A program made the translations under genes and the position numbers. A stretch of 64,000 nucleotides of DNA. Source: Setophaga petechia. Its lineage: Eukaryota > Chordata > Aves > Passeriformes > Parulidae. Each line of letters begins with the position of its first letter. Position 1 is the stretch's first letter. The notes under the pieces are model-generated. The model saw only the letters and a program-made list of their open reading frames with translations, made no database searches and was not told the origin of the DNA. The DNA is taken from assembly GCA_024362935.1 (NCBI GenBank), contig JANCRA010000116.1:680501-744500 (forward strand). The letters are read 5' to 3'. Below, in pieces: positions 24,401-32,870 of this stretch.

Positions 24401-25014
24401 GTCAAAGCACTGGGGGATTCCATGTGCCCACCCTGGCACACACAATGACCCCGTTGCCCCTCCAGGGGTACTCGGGCACGCCGTGACACCACCCTGGGAC
24501 AGGCGAGGACCCCAGGACACCAATCCCCGGGCACATGGGGGGTCCACGTGCCCACCCTGGGACTCCCTGACGCCCACCCGGAGCCGCCCGGTGCAGCCCC
24601 AGCCCCGGCCCCGCTCCCGCGGCCGCCCCGCACTCACCGCTCGTCGGGCTCGCGGCCGCGCTGCCGGGCGGGCTCCAGGGGCACCAGGGCCTGGCCCAGG
24701 AACCGGTCCATGCCCACGAGCGCCCGGTGCATCACCGTGAGCACCAGCTCGGCGCAGGCCCCGGGCTCGAGGGGCAGCTCGAAGGCGCATTCCTCCCTCC
24801 ACTCGGGGCTGCCGCCGCTCTTCTCGGCCACCGAGGTGCTGTACTTCTCGCGGCCCAGCTGGATCACGGTGTACGCGTCGCTGCCGCCCGCTTTGCCTTT
24901 GCCGCCGCCCTTGCAGCGCAGCCCGCGGGCCCGCACCACCGTCACCTGGACGTGAGTGGGCAGCCAAGCCGGGCAGCCCTCGGCAGGCAGCGCGGCCGCC
25001 CGCAGCAGCGCCAT
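2783..25014 (-). CDS. RAB11FIP5: RAB11FIP5 (Rip11/Gaf-1), class I Rab11 effector; 5' three coding exons, partial gene
   Basis: Class I Rab11-family interacting protein. Members bind phospholipids through an N-terminal C2 domain and Rab11 through a C-terminal coiled coil, and act in recycling-endosome and apical membrane traffic (family knowledge). Three exons join in frame at consensus GT-AG sites (24638-25014, 7492-7931, 2783-3437) to give 490 complete residues. Seen: the C2 core from about residue 17 (WLPTHVQVTVVRARGL) through DAYTVIQLGREKYSTS, completed in exon 2 by WHKLHSKAGKKEKERGEI; then KKKYDLESASAI, FFLKNKLRRSSLTQS and SRSSLCINGSHVYGEE. These match human RAB11FIP5 as I recall it. The loop before the ELVLT strand is shorter than in human. 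The start at 25014 has G at -3 and +4. The Rab11-binding coiled coil is not in the window and must lie left of base 1. FIP1/FIP2 paralogues are unlikely because of the GAF-1-type motifs and the NOTO/SMYD5 neighbours. Confidence 0.95.
3488..5290. repeat. AT-only tandem array with ~165-195 bp higher-order period
   Basis: About 1.8 kb almost free of G and C in RAB11FIP5 intron 2. Simple taataatag and tatata motifs are organised into a longer unit. The phrase actaaaaattata or a close variant recurs near 3668, 3857, 4052, 4412, 4605, 4667, 4856 and 5043. Two successive units (about 3660-3848 and 3849-4038) are nearly identical. The composition is unlike the flanking GC-rich exon. Confidence 0.9.
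5300..5790 (-). mobile_element. Possible LTR/ERV-derived fragment
   Basis: Sequence of moderate AT content that resembles an interspersed retroviral LTR read on the minus strand: a TTTTTTGGGCTCATGATGCC segment, then a tail ending CCTAATCCAATTTGTCC. No TG...CA ends or target duplication could be found, so the class and limits are uncertain. Confidence 0.35.
6240..6312 (+). mobile_element. CR1 3' end fragment
   Basis: The stretch gacttgatcatcttaaacat continues to ttttccaacc and ends attctctgattctatga, the characteristic CR1 3' terminus with its ATTCTATGA tail. Confidence 0.8.
6416..6490 (-). mobile_element. CR1 3' end fragment, antisense
   Basis: Begins cagaatcgtggaatggtttg, followed by ggctggaagtgacctcaaag, the reverse complement of a CR1 3' end. 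Confidence 0.7.
7040..7356 (+). mobile_element. CR1 fragment, longer
   Basis: Starts gagcaaaggaggctcagggg and runs to ccatgatcctggagggcttt and tccaacctga, a truncated CR1 3' region in sense orientation. It lies within 140 bp of RAB11FIP5 exon 2. The copy at 57308 shares the first 50 bases almost exactly. Confidence 0.8.
7492..7931 (-). CDS. RAB11FIP5: RAB11FIP5 exon 2
   Basis: The acceptor is CTGCAG|G, with the exon's first base at 7931 completing an Arg codon. The donor is CG|GTAAGA at 7491-7486. It encodes residues 127-272: the end of the C2 domain, a basic KKEKER stretch, and a Ser-rich segment with SSTSLGSDSTISS, a likely phosphorylation-rich linker (inference). Confidence 0.95.
8021..8369 (+). 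mobile_element. Solo LTR, family A copy 1, with perfect 6-bp target duplication
   Basis: A 349-bp element starting TGTGGCC and ending ATCACA, flanked by caccag at 8015-8020 and again at 8370-8375. It contains a TATA-like ATATAATATATA run and an AATAAATCAG polyadenylation-type signal. The 6-bp duplication fits ERVK-like (class II) integration. Close relatives lie at 9613 and 39817. No internal retroviral genes remain. I cannot name the subfamily with confidence. Confidence 0.88.
8396..8556 (+). mobile_element. CR1 3' end fragment
   Basis: Contains tttggagtccccatccctgc, gatgtggcactcagtgct and aatgatccaggagggctttt, a sense CR1 3' region immediately downstream of the solo LTR. Confidence 0.75.
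8605..9045. repeat. 41-bp minisatellite, about 10 copies
   Basis: The unit combines ggtggcacacgggacctgag with ccctccctggtacatttggg. Spacing of ggtggca (8649, 8690 and so on) gives 41 bp. Some copies are shortened. It is unrelated in sequence to the 41-bp array at 853. Confidence 0.93.
9613..9996 (+). mobile_element. Solo LTR, family A copy 2
   Basis: A 384-bp copy starting TGTCACAGAC and ending ATCACA. The flanks are aaaccc (9607-9612) and gaaccc (9997-10002), a 6-bp duplication with one mismatch. It carries the insertion aactggatcagacagagagt, which is missing from copy 1. It is in the same orientation as copy 1, 1.2 kb away. Confidence 0.87.
10651..11306. repeat. (GGGAT)n pentanucleotide satellite, ~650 bp
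   Basis: An uninterrupted run of gggat and ggatgggat units with occasional gggataat variants. Many runs of three guanines occur on the plus strand. All six frames stay open, giving artificial Pro-Ser-His or Gly-Trp-Asp frames. Confidence 0.97.
12003..12320 (+). mobile_element. Solo LTR, second family (boundaries approximate)
   Basis: LTR-like order of signals: a CCAAT box at 12185-12189, TATAAAA at 12235-12241 and AATAAA at 12257-12262. The block is AT-rich in a GC-rich intron. Clean TG...CA ends were not found. A direct repeat ctcccat occurs near both sides (about 11983 and 12297) but does not fit standard termini. Confidence 0.6.
12779..13274. repeat. 55-bp minisatellite, 9 copies
   Basis: The unit contains gatgtgccctggtctgtgct, then ccctgctccccacagctggg. 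Copies start at about 12781, 12836, 12891, 12946, 13001, 13056, 13110, 13164 and 13219. On the plus strand each copy holds a pyrimidine tract plus cacag, like a splice acceptor, but the host gene runs on the minus strand. Confidence 0.95.
13391..14106. repeat. Three adjoining short-unit arrays
   Basis: 13391-13690 repeats ggacacctccagggaatgg and related ~19-bp units. 13690-13830 repeats ggcatgagcaggacacagcc. 13845-14106 repeats gttattcccaaggaggaca and variants. All are in RAB11FIP5 intron 1. Confidence 0.88.
14107..15834. other. RAB11FIP5 intron 1, no feature recognised
   Basis: GC-rich intron without a recognisable exon, RNA or mobile element. The duplicated ggaaaataaacagatggaaa near 14918 is the only local repeat noticed. 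Confidence 0.5.
15836..16085. repeat. ~36-bp minisatellite, about 6-7 copies
   Basis: The unit contains caccctgtgctgtggatctg followed by ggggcacaggacagac. Confidence 0.88.
16170..16613. repeat. 20-bp minisatellite, about 22 copies
   Basis: The unit is ggacaccaatgccagggcag, with aat/agt and gca/ggca variants. The 20-bp period triples to 60, so all frames repeat every 20 codons. Confidence 0.95.
17055..17695. repeat. 32-bp minisatellite with a 5-bp length variant, about 18 copies
   Basis: The unit contains gagcccaccctgcaccaggc then tctgggggagca. Several copies carry an extra gcaga. A long antisense open frame through it is an artefact. Confidence 0.95.
18096..18736. repeat. ~11-bp array (attacacccaa)n
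   Basis: About 640 bp of attacacccaa and atcacacccaa units with one-base length variants. It is C/A-rich on the plus strand with almost no G. Confidence 0.96.
18826..19517. repeat. 26-bp minisatellite, about 26 copies
   Basis: The unit contains gccatcccaccctggtcacc then atgggt. It follows the 11-bp array by about 90 bp. Confidence 0.95.
19518..21125. other. RAB11FIP5 intron 1, no feature recognised
   Basis: Unique-looking GC-rich intron. Nothing supportable was seen beyond a short (ca)n tract near 20730. Confidence 0.5.
21130..21350 (+). mobile_element. CR1 3' end fragment
   Basis: Runs from about gggaattgggaattgttccc through cccctggatccctggcagtg to gccccttccaaccaaaag, the sense CR1 3' region. 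Confidence 0.75.
21655..22435. other. RAB11FIP5 intron 1, less repetitive block
   Basis: Unique-looking DNA. It includes acaaggataacaattatcac near 21880 with inverted GATA-type motifs, and an AT-richer stretch near 22085-22150. It could hold an intronic regulatory element, but nothing can be proved by reading. Confidence 0.35.
22440..22900 (-). mobile_element. CR1 fragments, antisense
   Basis: Begins gagaatcatggaatgggttg and continues for about 300 bp of CR1 3' sequence. A second 3' end starts near 22803 (ccagaatcccggaatggttt). Bases 22572-22725 are the near-exact reverse complement of 29172-29326. Confidence 0.85.
23341..23451. repeat. Polypurine (GGGAAGGA)n tract
   Basis: About 110 bp of purine-only tetramer and octamer repeats (gggaaggaggga). 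Confidence 0.93.
24250..24445. repeat. ~61-bp tandem repeat, about 3 copies
   Basis: The phrase ccaccctggggcacagtgac recurs near 24254, 24314 and 24376. It lies in RAB11FIP5 intron 1 within 250 bp of the exon 1 donor. Confidence 0.85.
24638..25014 (-). CDS. RAB11FIP5: RAB11FIP5 exon 1 (C2 domain)
   Basis: Codes for residues 1-125 plus two bases of codon 126. The ATG is the complement of 25012-25014. The donor is CG|GTGAGT (complement of 24632-24637). The longer open frame upstream to 25158 is low-complexity Arg/Gly/Pro CpG-island translation. The start at 25014 is preferred because the protein from there aligns with the family N-terminus. Confidence 0.94.
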
Positions 25015-25450
25015 GGCCGGGCCGGGCGGGGCCGGGAGAAGCGGCCGGGCCGGGCCGGGCCCCGCTCCGGAGCCGCCGCTGCCGCAGCGCGAGCGACACC
25101 GGCCGGGCCGGCCCCGCCCGCAACGGCGCAGGCCACGCCCTCGCGCCGCTCTGGCCACGCCCCACAGCGCGCTCTGCCTCCGCCCCGCTCGGCTTTAGCC
25201 CCGCCCCAGGCGGTCCCGTTGCACACTGGTCCCGCCCCTGACCCTTAACCACGCCCCACGGTCAGCCTTGCCCCGCCCCTGACTCTTAACCACGCCCCAC
25301 GGCAGCCCTCGCCCTGCCCCACCCTCATTGACTCCGCCCCCGACTGCTCCGCCCCGCCCCACCTGGCCGTTGGAGAGGGCGGGGCTCGGGGCACGTGCAG
25401 GGGGCGGGGCCAAGGGCGGGGCCGGGGTGACACTCAGCCCTGATGCGGCC
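25015..25450 (-). promoter_or_regulatory. RAB11FIP5: RAB11FIP5 CpG-island promoter
   Basis: Very CpG-rich and TATA-less DNA just upstream of the start codon. It has many GC boxes (ccgcccc and its complement), including a twofold duplication at about 25199-25316 carrying ccgcccctgacyctta and accacgccccacgg, and an E-box cacgtg at 25392-25397. The transcription start is not determinable by reading. Confidence 0.7.
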
Positions 25451-25652
25451 ACACCCCTGCAGCCACACCCCTGCGGCCACTCCCCTGTAGTCACACCCCT
25501 GCGGTCACACCCGGGGCGGTCACACACGGGACAGCCACACCCCTGCGGCCACACCCGCAGCACACCCATCGCCATGGCCCGGGGCACCCCCGGCACCGCA
25601 CCCCCGGCACGGCTCTGCCTGTGTGCCCCCCAGACCAGCACGAGTGCGAGCA

Positions 25653-25905
25653 CAGGTGTGCCCCTGCCCAGGTGTGCCCCTGCCCAGGTGTGTCCCTGCC
25701 CAGATGTGCCCCTACCCAGGTGTGCCCCTGCCCAGGTGTGCCCCTGCCCAGGTGTGTCCCTGCCCAGATGTGCCCCTGCACAGGTGTGTCCATTCCCAAC
25801 TGTGCCCATGCCCAGATGTGCCCATTCCCAGCTGTATCCATTCCCAGATGCGTCCATACCCAGGTGTGCCCATCCCCAGATGTGTCCATGCCCAGGTGTG
25901 CCCAC
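25653..25905. repeat. 16-bp minisatellite, about 16 copies
   Basis: The unit is gtgtgcccctgcccag with cattccca variants towards the right end. It lies upstream of the RAB11FIP5 promoter. Confidence 0.93.
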
Positions 25906-26019
25906 ACCCCACACCTGCACACCCCACATCTCTGTGTGTGTCCCCCGCTGCTGGAGCCCCCCCGGGCTGTTCTGCTGTGCCCAGGAGCACCAGGAGCAGG
26001 ATCCCAGTGTCCCCACGGC

Positions 26020-26200
26020 TGATCCTCGGTGTCCCCACTACAGCTCCTCGGTGTCCCCATGGCTGGCCCCTGGTGTCCCCACTGCAGCTCCCCAGGGTCC
26101 CCACCACAGCCCCCCGGTGTCCCCATGGCTGGCCCCTGGTGTCCCCACTGCAGCTCCCCGGTGTCCCACGGCTGACCCCCTGTGTCCTGAGCCCCGTGCC
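26020..26200. repeat. Imperfect tandem repeat
   Basis: ggtgtccccatggctggccc and ccactgcagctccccggtgt alternate over about four units. Confidence 0.75.
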
Positions 26201-26518
26201 CCCCTCCCCACCGCTCACCCCTCCCCCGGGAGCGTTTCCCAGGCCGGCCCGGGCCGCAATCCCAATGTCCCCTCTCAATGTCCCTAATGTCCCCTCTCAA
26301 TGTCCCGAATGTCCCTAATGTCCCGTTAAACCCCCAGCCCGGCCCCGCCGCCGTTCCGTGCCCGGGGCAAGGTCGGGCTCGGCGGGGCGGCGATCCCGAT
26401 CCCGACCCCGATCCCGCCGCGATAAGGGGCGGCCGGGGCAGCGGGGCCGTGCCAGCCCTGCCCTATCGCTGCCATCGGCCACCGCTGCCACCGCTCCCGG
26501 CGCGCCCGTTCCGCTCCA

Positions 26519-26925
26519 GCGCGGGGACACCAGCGGGGACACCGAGAGGGGAGGGGGACAGTGAAGGGGGCACCGAGAGGGGAGGGGGACACCGAGCAGG
26601 GACACCTAGAGGTGACACAGAGAGAGCACAGTGAGAGGGGACACCGAGAGGGGAGGGGGACACCGAGGGGGGACACAGAGAGAGGACAGTGAGAGGGGAG
26701 GGGGACATTGAAGGGAACACCGAGAGGGGAGGGGGACAGTGAAGGGGGCATCGAGAGGGGAGGGGGACAGCAGGAGGGGACACCGAGAGGGGAGTGGGAC
26801 AGCGGGAGGGGACACCAAGCAGGGACACCGAAAGGGGATACTGGGTAGGGATACTGAGCAGGGGCACTGAGTGGGGACGTTGAAAGGGGACACTGAGACG
26901 AGACACTGAGAGGGGACACCAAGCA
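26519..26925. repeat. ~20-bp purine-rich minisatellite
   Basis: Variants of ggggacaccgagaggggagg, with units of 15-22 bp. Confidence 0.88.
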
Positions 26926-27165
26926 GGCTCTGAGGTCCCTTCCAGCCCCATCATTCTGGGATTCTTGTGTCCCTTCCCGTGTCCCTTCCAGTGTCCCTTC
27001 CCTTCCCTTTGGGGACACTGAGCAGGCTCTGAGGTCCCTTCCAGCCCCATCATTCCATAATTCCCATGTCCCTTCCCATGTCCCTTCCCGTGTCCCTTCC
27101 CGTGTCCCTTCCATGTCCCTTCCCGTGTCCCTTCCCGTGTCCCTTCCCGTGTCCCTTCCCTCCTT
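26926..27165. repeat. CR1 3' end duplicated with a (gtgtcccttcc)n array
   Basis: The CR1-type end aggtcccttccagccccatc followed by attctgggattc occurs at about 26930 and again, diverged, at about 27025. Each copy is followed by gtgtcccttcc units. The array may have been seeded by the CR1 end (inference). Confidence 0.75.
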
Positions 27166-27789
27166 TGGGGTCCCCGCTCACCCCAAACGCAGCTGAGGGC
27201 GCTGAGGCTGCCCCGTGCAGGGGGAGCCCCATTTCACCCCACAAAGCCCCCAGGCGAACCCGAGAGCTGCAGAAAATCCCATATTTTCCTGTTGGGACGT
27301 GCTGCCCTGGCCATATTCAAATCCCCCATTAAAATTTGCTTCATAGGGAATAAAACCCTCCCCAGGAACTGCTTATCACCCCGAGATGAACTCAAATCCA
27401 ATTATCCCTCCAGTCCAGGGCCTGCTCCCGCTCCCCCGGCCGCCCCTTATCCCTCCTCAGCATCTGCTTTTGATTTTCCTTTCTTTTGATTGTTTTTCCC
27501 CAGTTTTTTATGCTCTGATTATCTCTACTCTCAGCACATCTCCTCCTCTCCGCCACTTCCCATCTTTTACCTCCATAATTGGGATTTTTTTCCATCTCCC
27601 TTCACTTTCCCTGCCCTGCTCCTGTTTATTTATCTCGTATTTATTCATCTCTTTGATTTCACGTTCACCTTGCATTCGATGCATAAGGAGGGTTTTTAAT
27701 TACCCCTAAATCAATTTCTGTATTTTTTATTCCACTCTGGAATCAAAGGGAACACAGGGATCCTTTGCAGCATCCTCAACGAGCCTGGG

Positions 27790-28070
27790 CTGAGTGAAAT
27801 TTTCCTTTAATTCTTGCTCCAACTTTTTTTTTTTTTTTTTGCTTTGAATTTTCCTTCACATTACATTTTTGTTTCAACATAATTTTTTTGCTTTGGTTTT
27901 AAATTCTGCTGTAATTTCATTTTTTCCCATCAATTTTAATTTAATTTTTTCCTTTCATTTCTCCTTCAACTTTAACCGTTCCTTCAATTTTTGAATAATT
28001 CAATTATTTTTCTTTAGTTTCTCCATCAACTTTAACCTTTCCTTCAATTCTTGATTAACTTAATTTTTTC
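27790..28070. repeat. T-rich low-complexity DNA
   Basis: T runs, including a ~18-base run near 27825, and repeated ttttccttcaatttt phrases with an approximate 55-60 bp period. Confidence 0.7.
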
Positions 28071-28393
28071 TTCCTCCTCCTCCTCCTCCATGGAATCTCC
28101 CTCCCCCAGCTCACCCTGATGCTCCCCTAAAGGACTGGGTGTGAACTCCCAACAAACCCAGCTCCCATCCCAGGGAGAAGCTGGAAAACAACACCAATAC
28201 ACTTCTTGTAGACTTTTTTTCTCTTTTTCCATACTTTTGGTCCAAAATCCCTCTCTCCATCCCAATGGGAGCAGCAGCTGCCCACCCTGGAGCTGCCCCT
28301 CCCTGGGGATGGGAGAAGCTCCTTGTTGGGGCTGCAGAGAAATGGGATTTTCATGGGAGACAAAGAAAGTGCTGCAGGAACAGCGGGAACTGC

Positions 28394-28606
28394 ACAATGG
28401 GATTGGGACTGGGGATGGGATTGGGATTGGGCATTGGATTGGGATTGGGGATGAGATTGGGGATGGGATTGGGATTGGGACTGGAGATGGGATTGGGGAT
28501 GGGATTGGGATTGGGCATTGGGGATGGGATTGAGATTGGGGATGGGATTGGGACTGGGGATGGGATTGGGGATGGGATTGAGATTGGGATTGGGATTGGG
28601 GATGCT
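28394..28606. repeat. (GGGATT)n-type array
   Basis: gggattgggattggggatgg and variants over about 210 bp. It differs from the vertebrate telomere unit GGGTTA, so it is not an interstitial telomere. Confidence 0.92.
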
Positions 28607-29014
28607 GAGCTGGGCTTTTCTTGGGAAGGCTGGGATCCCATTCCCAGGGCTGAGACCCTATTCTCAAAGCTGGGATCCATTCCCAATGCTGGAACCCCAT
28701 TTCCAAGGCTGGGATCCTGTTCCCAGGGCTCAGATCCCATTCCCAGGGCTCGTTGGGTGTTTGGGTCCATTCTGTGGTCGAGCCAAGAGTCAGGGTGGGA
28801 GTGAGACCAGGTCCAGCCCTGCAGGGAAGGGAAGGGGTGAAGGAAGAGCCAGGGCTGGGAATGCAGCACCTCGAAGGTGGGAGAGGCTGGAAATGACCCA
28901 AAACCCCCTGCTCAGCCCTGGCTGATGGCAAAGGCAAGGTGGGAATGGTGTCCCTGTGCCCTCCCTCAGGTGAGAGCCCACCTGCAGAGCTGCCCCAGCC
29001 CTGGGCCAACAGCA

Positions 29015-29437
29015 GGAGGACGTGGAGCTGCTGGAGAGAGCCCAGAGGAGGCCCCGGAGCTGCTGCAGGGCTGGAGCCCCTCTGCTCTGGAGCCAGGCTG
29101 GCAGAGCTGGGAATGTTCCCCTGGAGAAGGGAAGGCTCCAGGCAGAGCTCAGAGCCCCTGGCAGGGCCTGCAGGGGCTCCAGGAGAGCTGCAGAGGGACT
29201 GGGGACAAGGGACAGAGGGACAGCACCCAGGGAATGGCTCCCACTGGGAAAGGGGAGATTGGGCTGGGATCTGGGCAAGGAATTCCTGGCTGGGCTGGAA
29301 TTCCCAGATTTGCTGGGGCTGCCCCTGGACCCCTGGCAGTGCCCAAGGCCAGGCTGGATCCACCTGACACAGTGGGGGCTGTCCCTGCCCATGGAGCTCG
29401 ATGAGCTTTTTGTTCCCTTCCAACTCAGAACCCCCCA
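29015..29437 (+). mobile_element. CR1 3' region, sense
   Basis: About 420 bp of CR1 3' sequence running into gatgagctttttgttccctt and ccaactcag. The core 29172-29326 is almost identical to the inverted copy in RAB11FIP5 intron 1. Confidence 0.85.
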
Positions 29438-29739
29438 CGGTTCCATGGCATCCCTTCCCAAGGATGCACATCCCTGCAAATATTCCCAAACCATCAAAAC
29501 ACCCCAAACCCAGACACACAGACCGGGACTGACAGCAACACCCAAAGCCCCCCCAGCCCCAATTCCTTGGAATAGAAGCAAAACTCGTTCCCATCCATTG
29601 GGAAGGGGCAGGCAGTGCAGAATTCCCAGCTGGCAGCGCAGGGATGCCCGGGAATGGAGGGAGGGAGCGAAGGGGAGCTGTGGGGGAAGGGGCCCGAGCC
29701 AAGACAAATAAAGAGTTCAAATGGGAAACGATTAAAACT

Positions 29740-30365
29740 AAACTAAAGTCACATAAATGGAAAGCGGGGGAGATAAGGCGCGGGCGCCCTCGCTGCCTAT
29801 TTAACATTCATTGGATGGAATAATCAGGCCTCATTATCTCAAATTGCTGCATATTTGCCCTCAAAATGCTAATTTGAAAGTTGGCTGCGAGCGCCGTCTG
29901 CCTATTTTGACTAAAATATGATTTTGCTTCATTGTGCGGCGCTCGTAGCTCCGGGGGCATTTCCCCCGCGCCGAGCACACCGGGAATGGGCAAAAAAAGG
30001 GGAGGAAAAATCCCCCAACATTTATCAAAAGCCGGCCGGGGAGGAGAGCGGGCCCTGCTTTGCGTAGAAATGGCATTTTTAGGGCTGGCAGTGAAATTAA
30101 AGCGTTATCAGGCGCTTTTGGGGATGGACACTTTATCGCTCATCTCGGGAAGGGAAATGGGAGAAATAATTTGCTTTTATTCTGATTGTTTGGCGGAGCG
30201 GGGAGGGCTGCGGGCTCCTCCTTGCCCCCCTGTCCCCTTCACCCGCCCTTCCAGGGGGCACAGTCGGCGCTCTGGGCTTTACCCAGCGATCCCGCACGGA
30301 GAATCGGCTCCATTTGATCTCCGGCCGGGATTCAGAGCATCGATCTCGGGCTGCTCTTACCCTTC
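29740..30365. promoter_or_regulatory. Candidate conserved non-coding element (intergenic)
   Basis: Unique, non-repetitive sequence between repeats, with many TAAT/ATTA homeodomain-type cores (taatcaggcc, cattatctca, tgctaatttg) around 29800-29930. It differs sharply in texture from the surrounding minisatellites. Function is inferred from texture only; conservation was not tested. Confidence 0.4.
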
Positions 30366-30369
30366 CCAG

Positions 30370-30774
30370 TGATAGTGGAGCCCTGAAAATGTTAAAGATA
30401 GAACTCTAAAATGTCAGGCTTTGTGTTTTCTCAGATCACTGCACCAGAGTAAGCAGTATGATAAATGATATAATTGTTAGATGTGATGATTGTTTAGTAA
30501 TTAAGTATAATTATTATATAACCATAAGAAGAATCATGAGAAAGTATGTTGGAAGTTTAACGGGAGCTATGTTTAGCTGAAATTTATGTATACAATAAAA
30601 CAATGTAAGTTTAATAATTAACATGAAAGTTATGTAAGGATAGAGTATAAAACACCTTCACCTCCAATGTATGGTCAGAATCAGATTTGGGTTGTAATAC
30701 CCCAATTCCCAGAGCTCTTAATAAAAAGCCCCGCATAGAATCACTCCGTGATGATGCGATTTTGAACGCTATCA
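30370..30774 (+). mobile_element. Solo LTR, third family, with 4-bp target duplication
   Basis: A 405-bp element with inverted ends TGATAG...CTATCA, flanked by ccag at 30366-30369 and 30775-30778. TATAAAA lies at 30646-30652 and AATAAAA at 30720-30726, about 70 bp apart, as expected for an LTR promoter and polyadenylation signal. The 4-bp duplication is typical of class I elements. No retroviral genes are left. Confidence 0.88.
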
Positions 30775-30778
30775 CCAG

Positions 30779-31140
30779 GAGTCAATCAATGGATGCAGGG
30801 TGGGGACAGCGGTGCCCCGGTGCCGGCGGGGCCGGGGTGAGCCGGGGTTGCCGCTCGCAGCGCCTCAATCCCCGCGAGCGATGCCGCGCTCCGCTCCGGG
30901 CCCCAGCAACCCCCCGAAGGACGCGCTTGTCATGCAAAGCCCCCCCCGCGCTGTTTGCACAGCAAACTGCAATTGTGTGCGGGATTAAGGGGGTCCCGGG
31001 AGGCCACGGAGCCTTGTTGACACTCCGCGCTGGAAATCCGGCCCCATCAATTCCGCGGGCGCCGCTGGATTTGGCAATGACACCGCGGGTGACATTGCCG
31101 CTGGCAGATGGAGGGGCGCTGACCCCCCCACGTCTGGGGG
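30779..31140. promoter_or_regulatory. Candidate regulatory element with inverted forkhead motifs
   Basis: GC-rich unique sequence right of the LTR. tgtttgc (30952-30958) and gcaaact (30962-30968) form an inverted pair, followed by aattgtgtgcgggattaag. It may be continuous with the block left of the LTR (inference). Confidence 0.35.
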
Positions 31141-31322
31141 CAGATGGTGACACGAGGGGGACACACCGAGGGGCTGGTGGCCCTGGGGATGCTGCAAACC
31201 CCCGGGGGAAGTCGGAGCAGTTTGGTCCTGCTGTGCCAAAATCAGCACGGGAAGGACAAACGTCCCCCTTGCCACGGTCCCCATTGCTGCTGTGCCTCGG
31301 GATGGGGGGGACATGTCCCACA

Positions 31323-31712
31323 TGGACACCCAGAGGCTCAGCCAGAGCTCCTGTGGGTCAGTGGCACCCAAAGGCTCAGCCTGAGCTCCTGTGGGACAGT
31401 GGCACCCAAAGGCTCAGCCAGAGCTCCTGTGGGTCAGTGACACCCAAAGGCTCAGCCAGAGCTCCTGTGGGTCAGTGACACCCAAAGGCTCAACCAGAGC
31501 CCATGTGGGTCAGTGGCACCCAAAGGCTCAGCCAGAGCTCCTGTGGGTCAGTGACACCCAAAGGCTCAGCCAGAGCTCCTGTGGGTCAGTGGCACTCAAA
31601 GGCTCAGCCAGAGCCCGTGTGGGTCAGTGGCACCCAAAGGCTCAGCCAGAGCTCCTGTGGGTCAGTGACACCCAAAGGCTCAGCCAGAGCTCCTGTGGGT
31701 CAGTGACACCAA
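31323..31712. repeat. 38-bp minisatellite, about 10 copies
   Basis: The unit contains cagtggcacccaaaggctca then gccagagctcctgtgggt. Starts at 31359, 31397 and 31435 fix the period. Confidence 0.95.
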
Positions 31713-31799
31713 AGCACAGAGAAAGGACAGCTCAGAACCCCCTTTGTCCATGGGGATAAACTTCTGTGACAAACACCCTGGGAAAAACCTCCTGGCACT

Positions 31800-32324
<525 letters not shown>

Positions 32325-32390
32325 TCACGGCGGGGAACGGCTCCAGGGAGACCCCGCTGGGACCTGCCCGGGACCTTCCCGGGGCCTCAC

Positions 32391-32870
32391 CGGGACCTCA
32401 CTGGGATCCAACCGGGATCCAACTGGGATCCAACTGGGATCTCACTGGGACCTTCCCGGGACCCCACTGGGATCCAGCTGGGACATTCCCGGGACCCCAC
32501 TGGGACCCTGCCCTGCAGCCCCTCCCAGCCGGGATTCTCTGGGATCCCGGTCCCGGGGTCTCCGGATGCACTCGCTGGGATCGGCCCTGACCGGCATCCC
32601 CAGTAATTAGCAGCCTGTTAATTGGGGTGGCTGGTGATGGGAGCTGGCAGCTGACTGCAGCTGTGCCCGCTGGGATTGTCACTAATTGGGATCCCTGCTA
32701 ACTGGAATATTTTTTAACTGGGATCCCTGCTAACTGGGATTATCACTAATTGGGATTGTCACTAACTGGGATCCCTGCTCACTGGGATTGTCACTAACTG
32801 GGATGTTCCCTGACTGGGATTGTCACTAACTGGGATGTTCCCTGACTGGGATCCCTGCTCACTGGGGTCC
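32391..32870. repeat. Two short arrays with actgggatc units
   Basis: 32391-32510 repeats actgggatccaactgggatc. 32680-32870 repeats taactgggattgtcactaac. Unique sequence rich in TAAT cores lies between them (32600-32650). Confidence 0.85.

Noticed and set aside
28394..28606. Interstitial telomere repeat
   Set aside because: The unit is GGGATT/GGGGAT, not GGGTTA.
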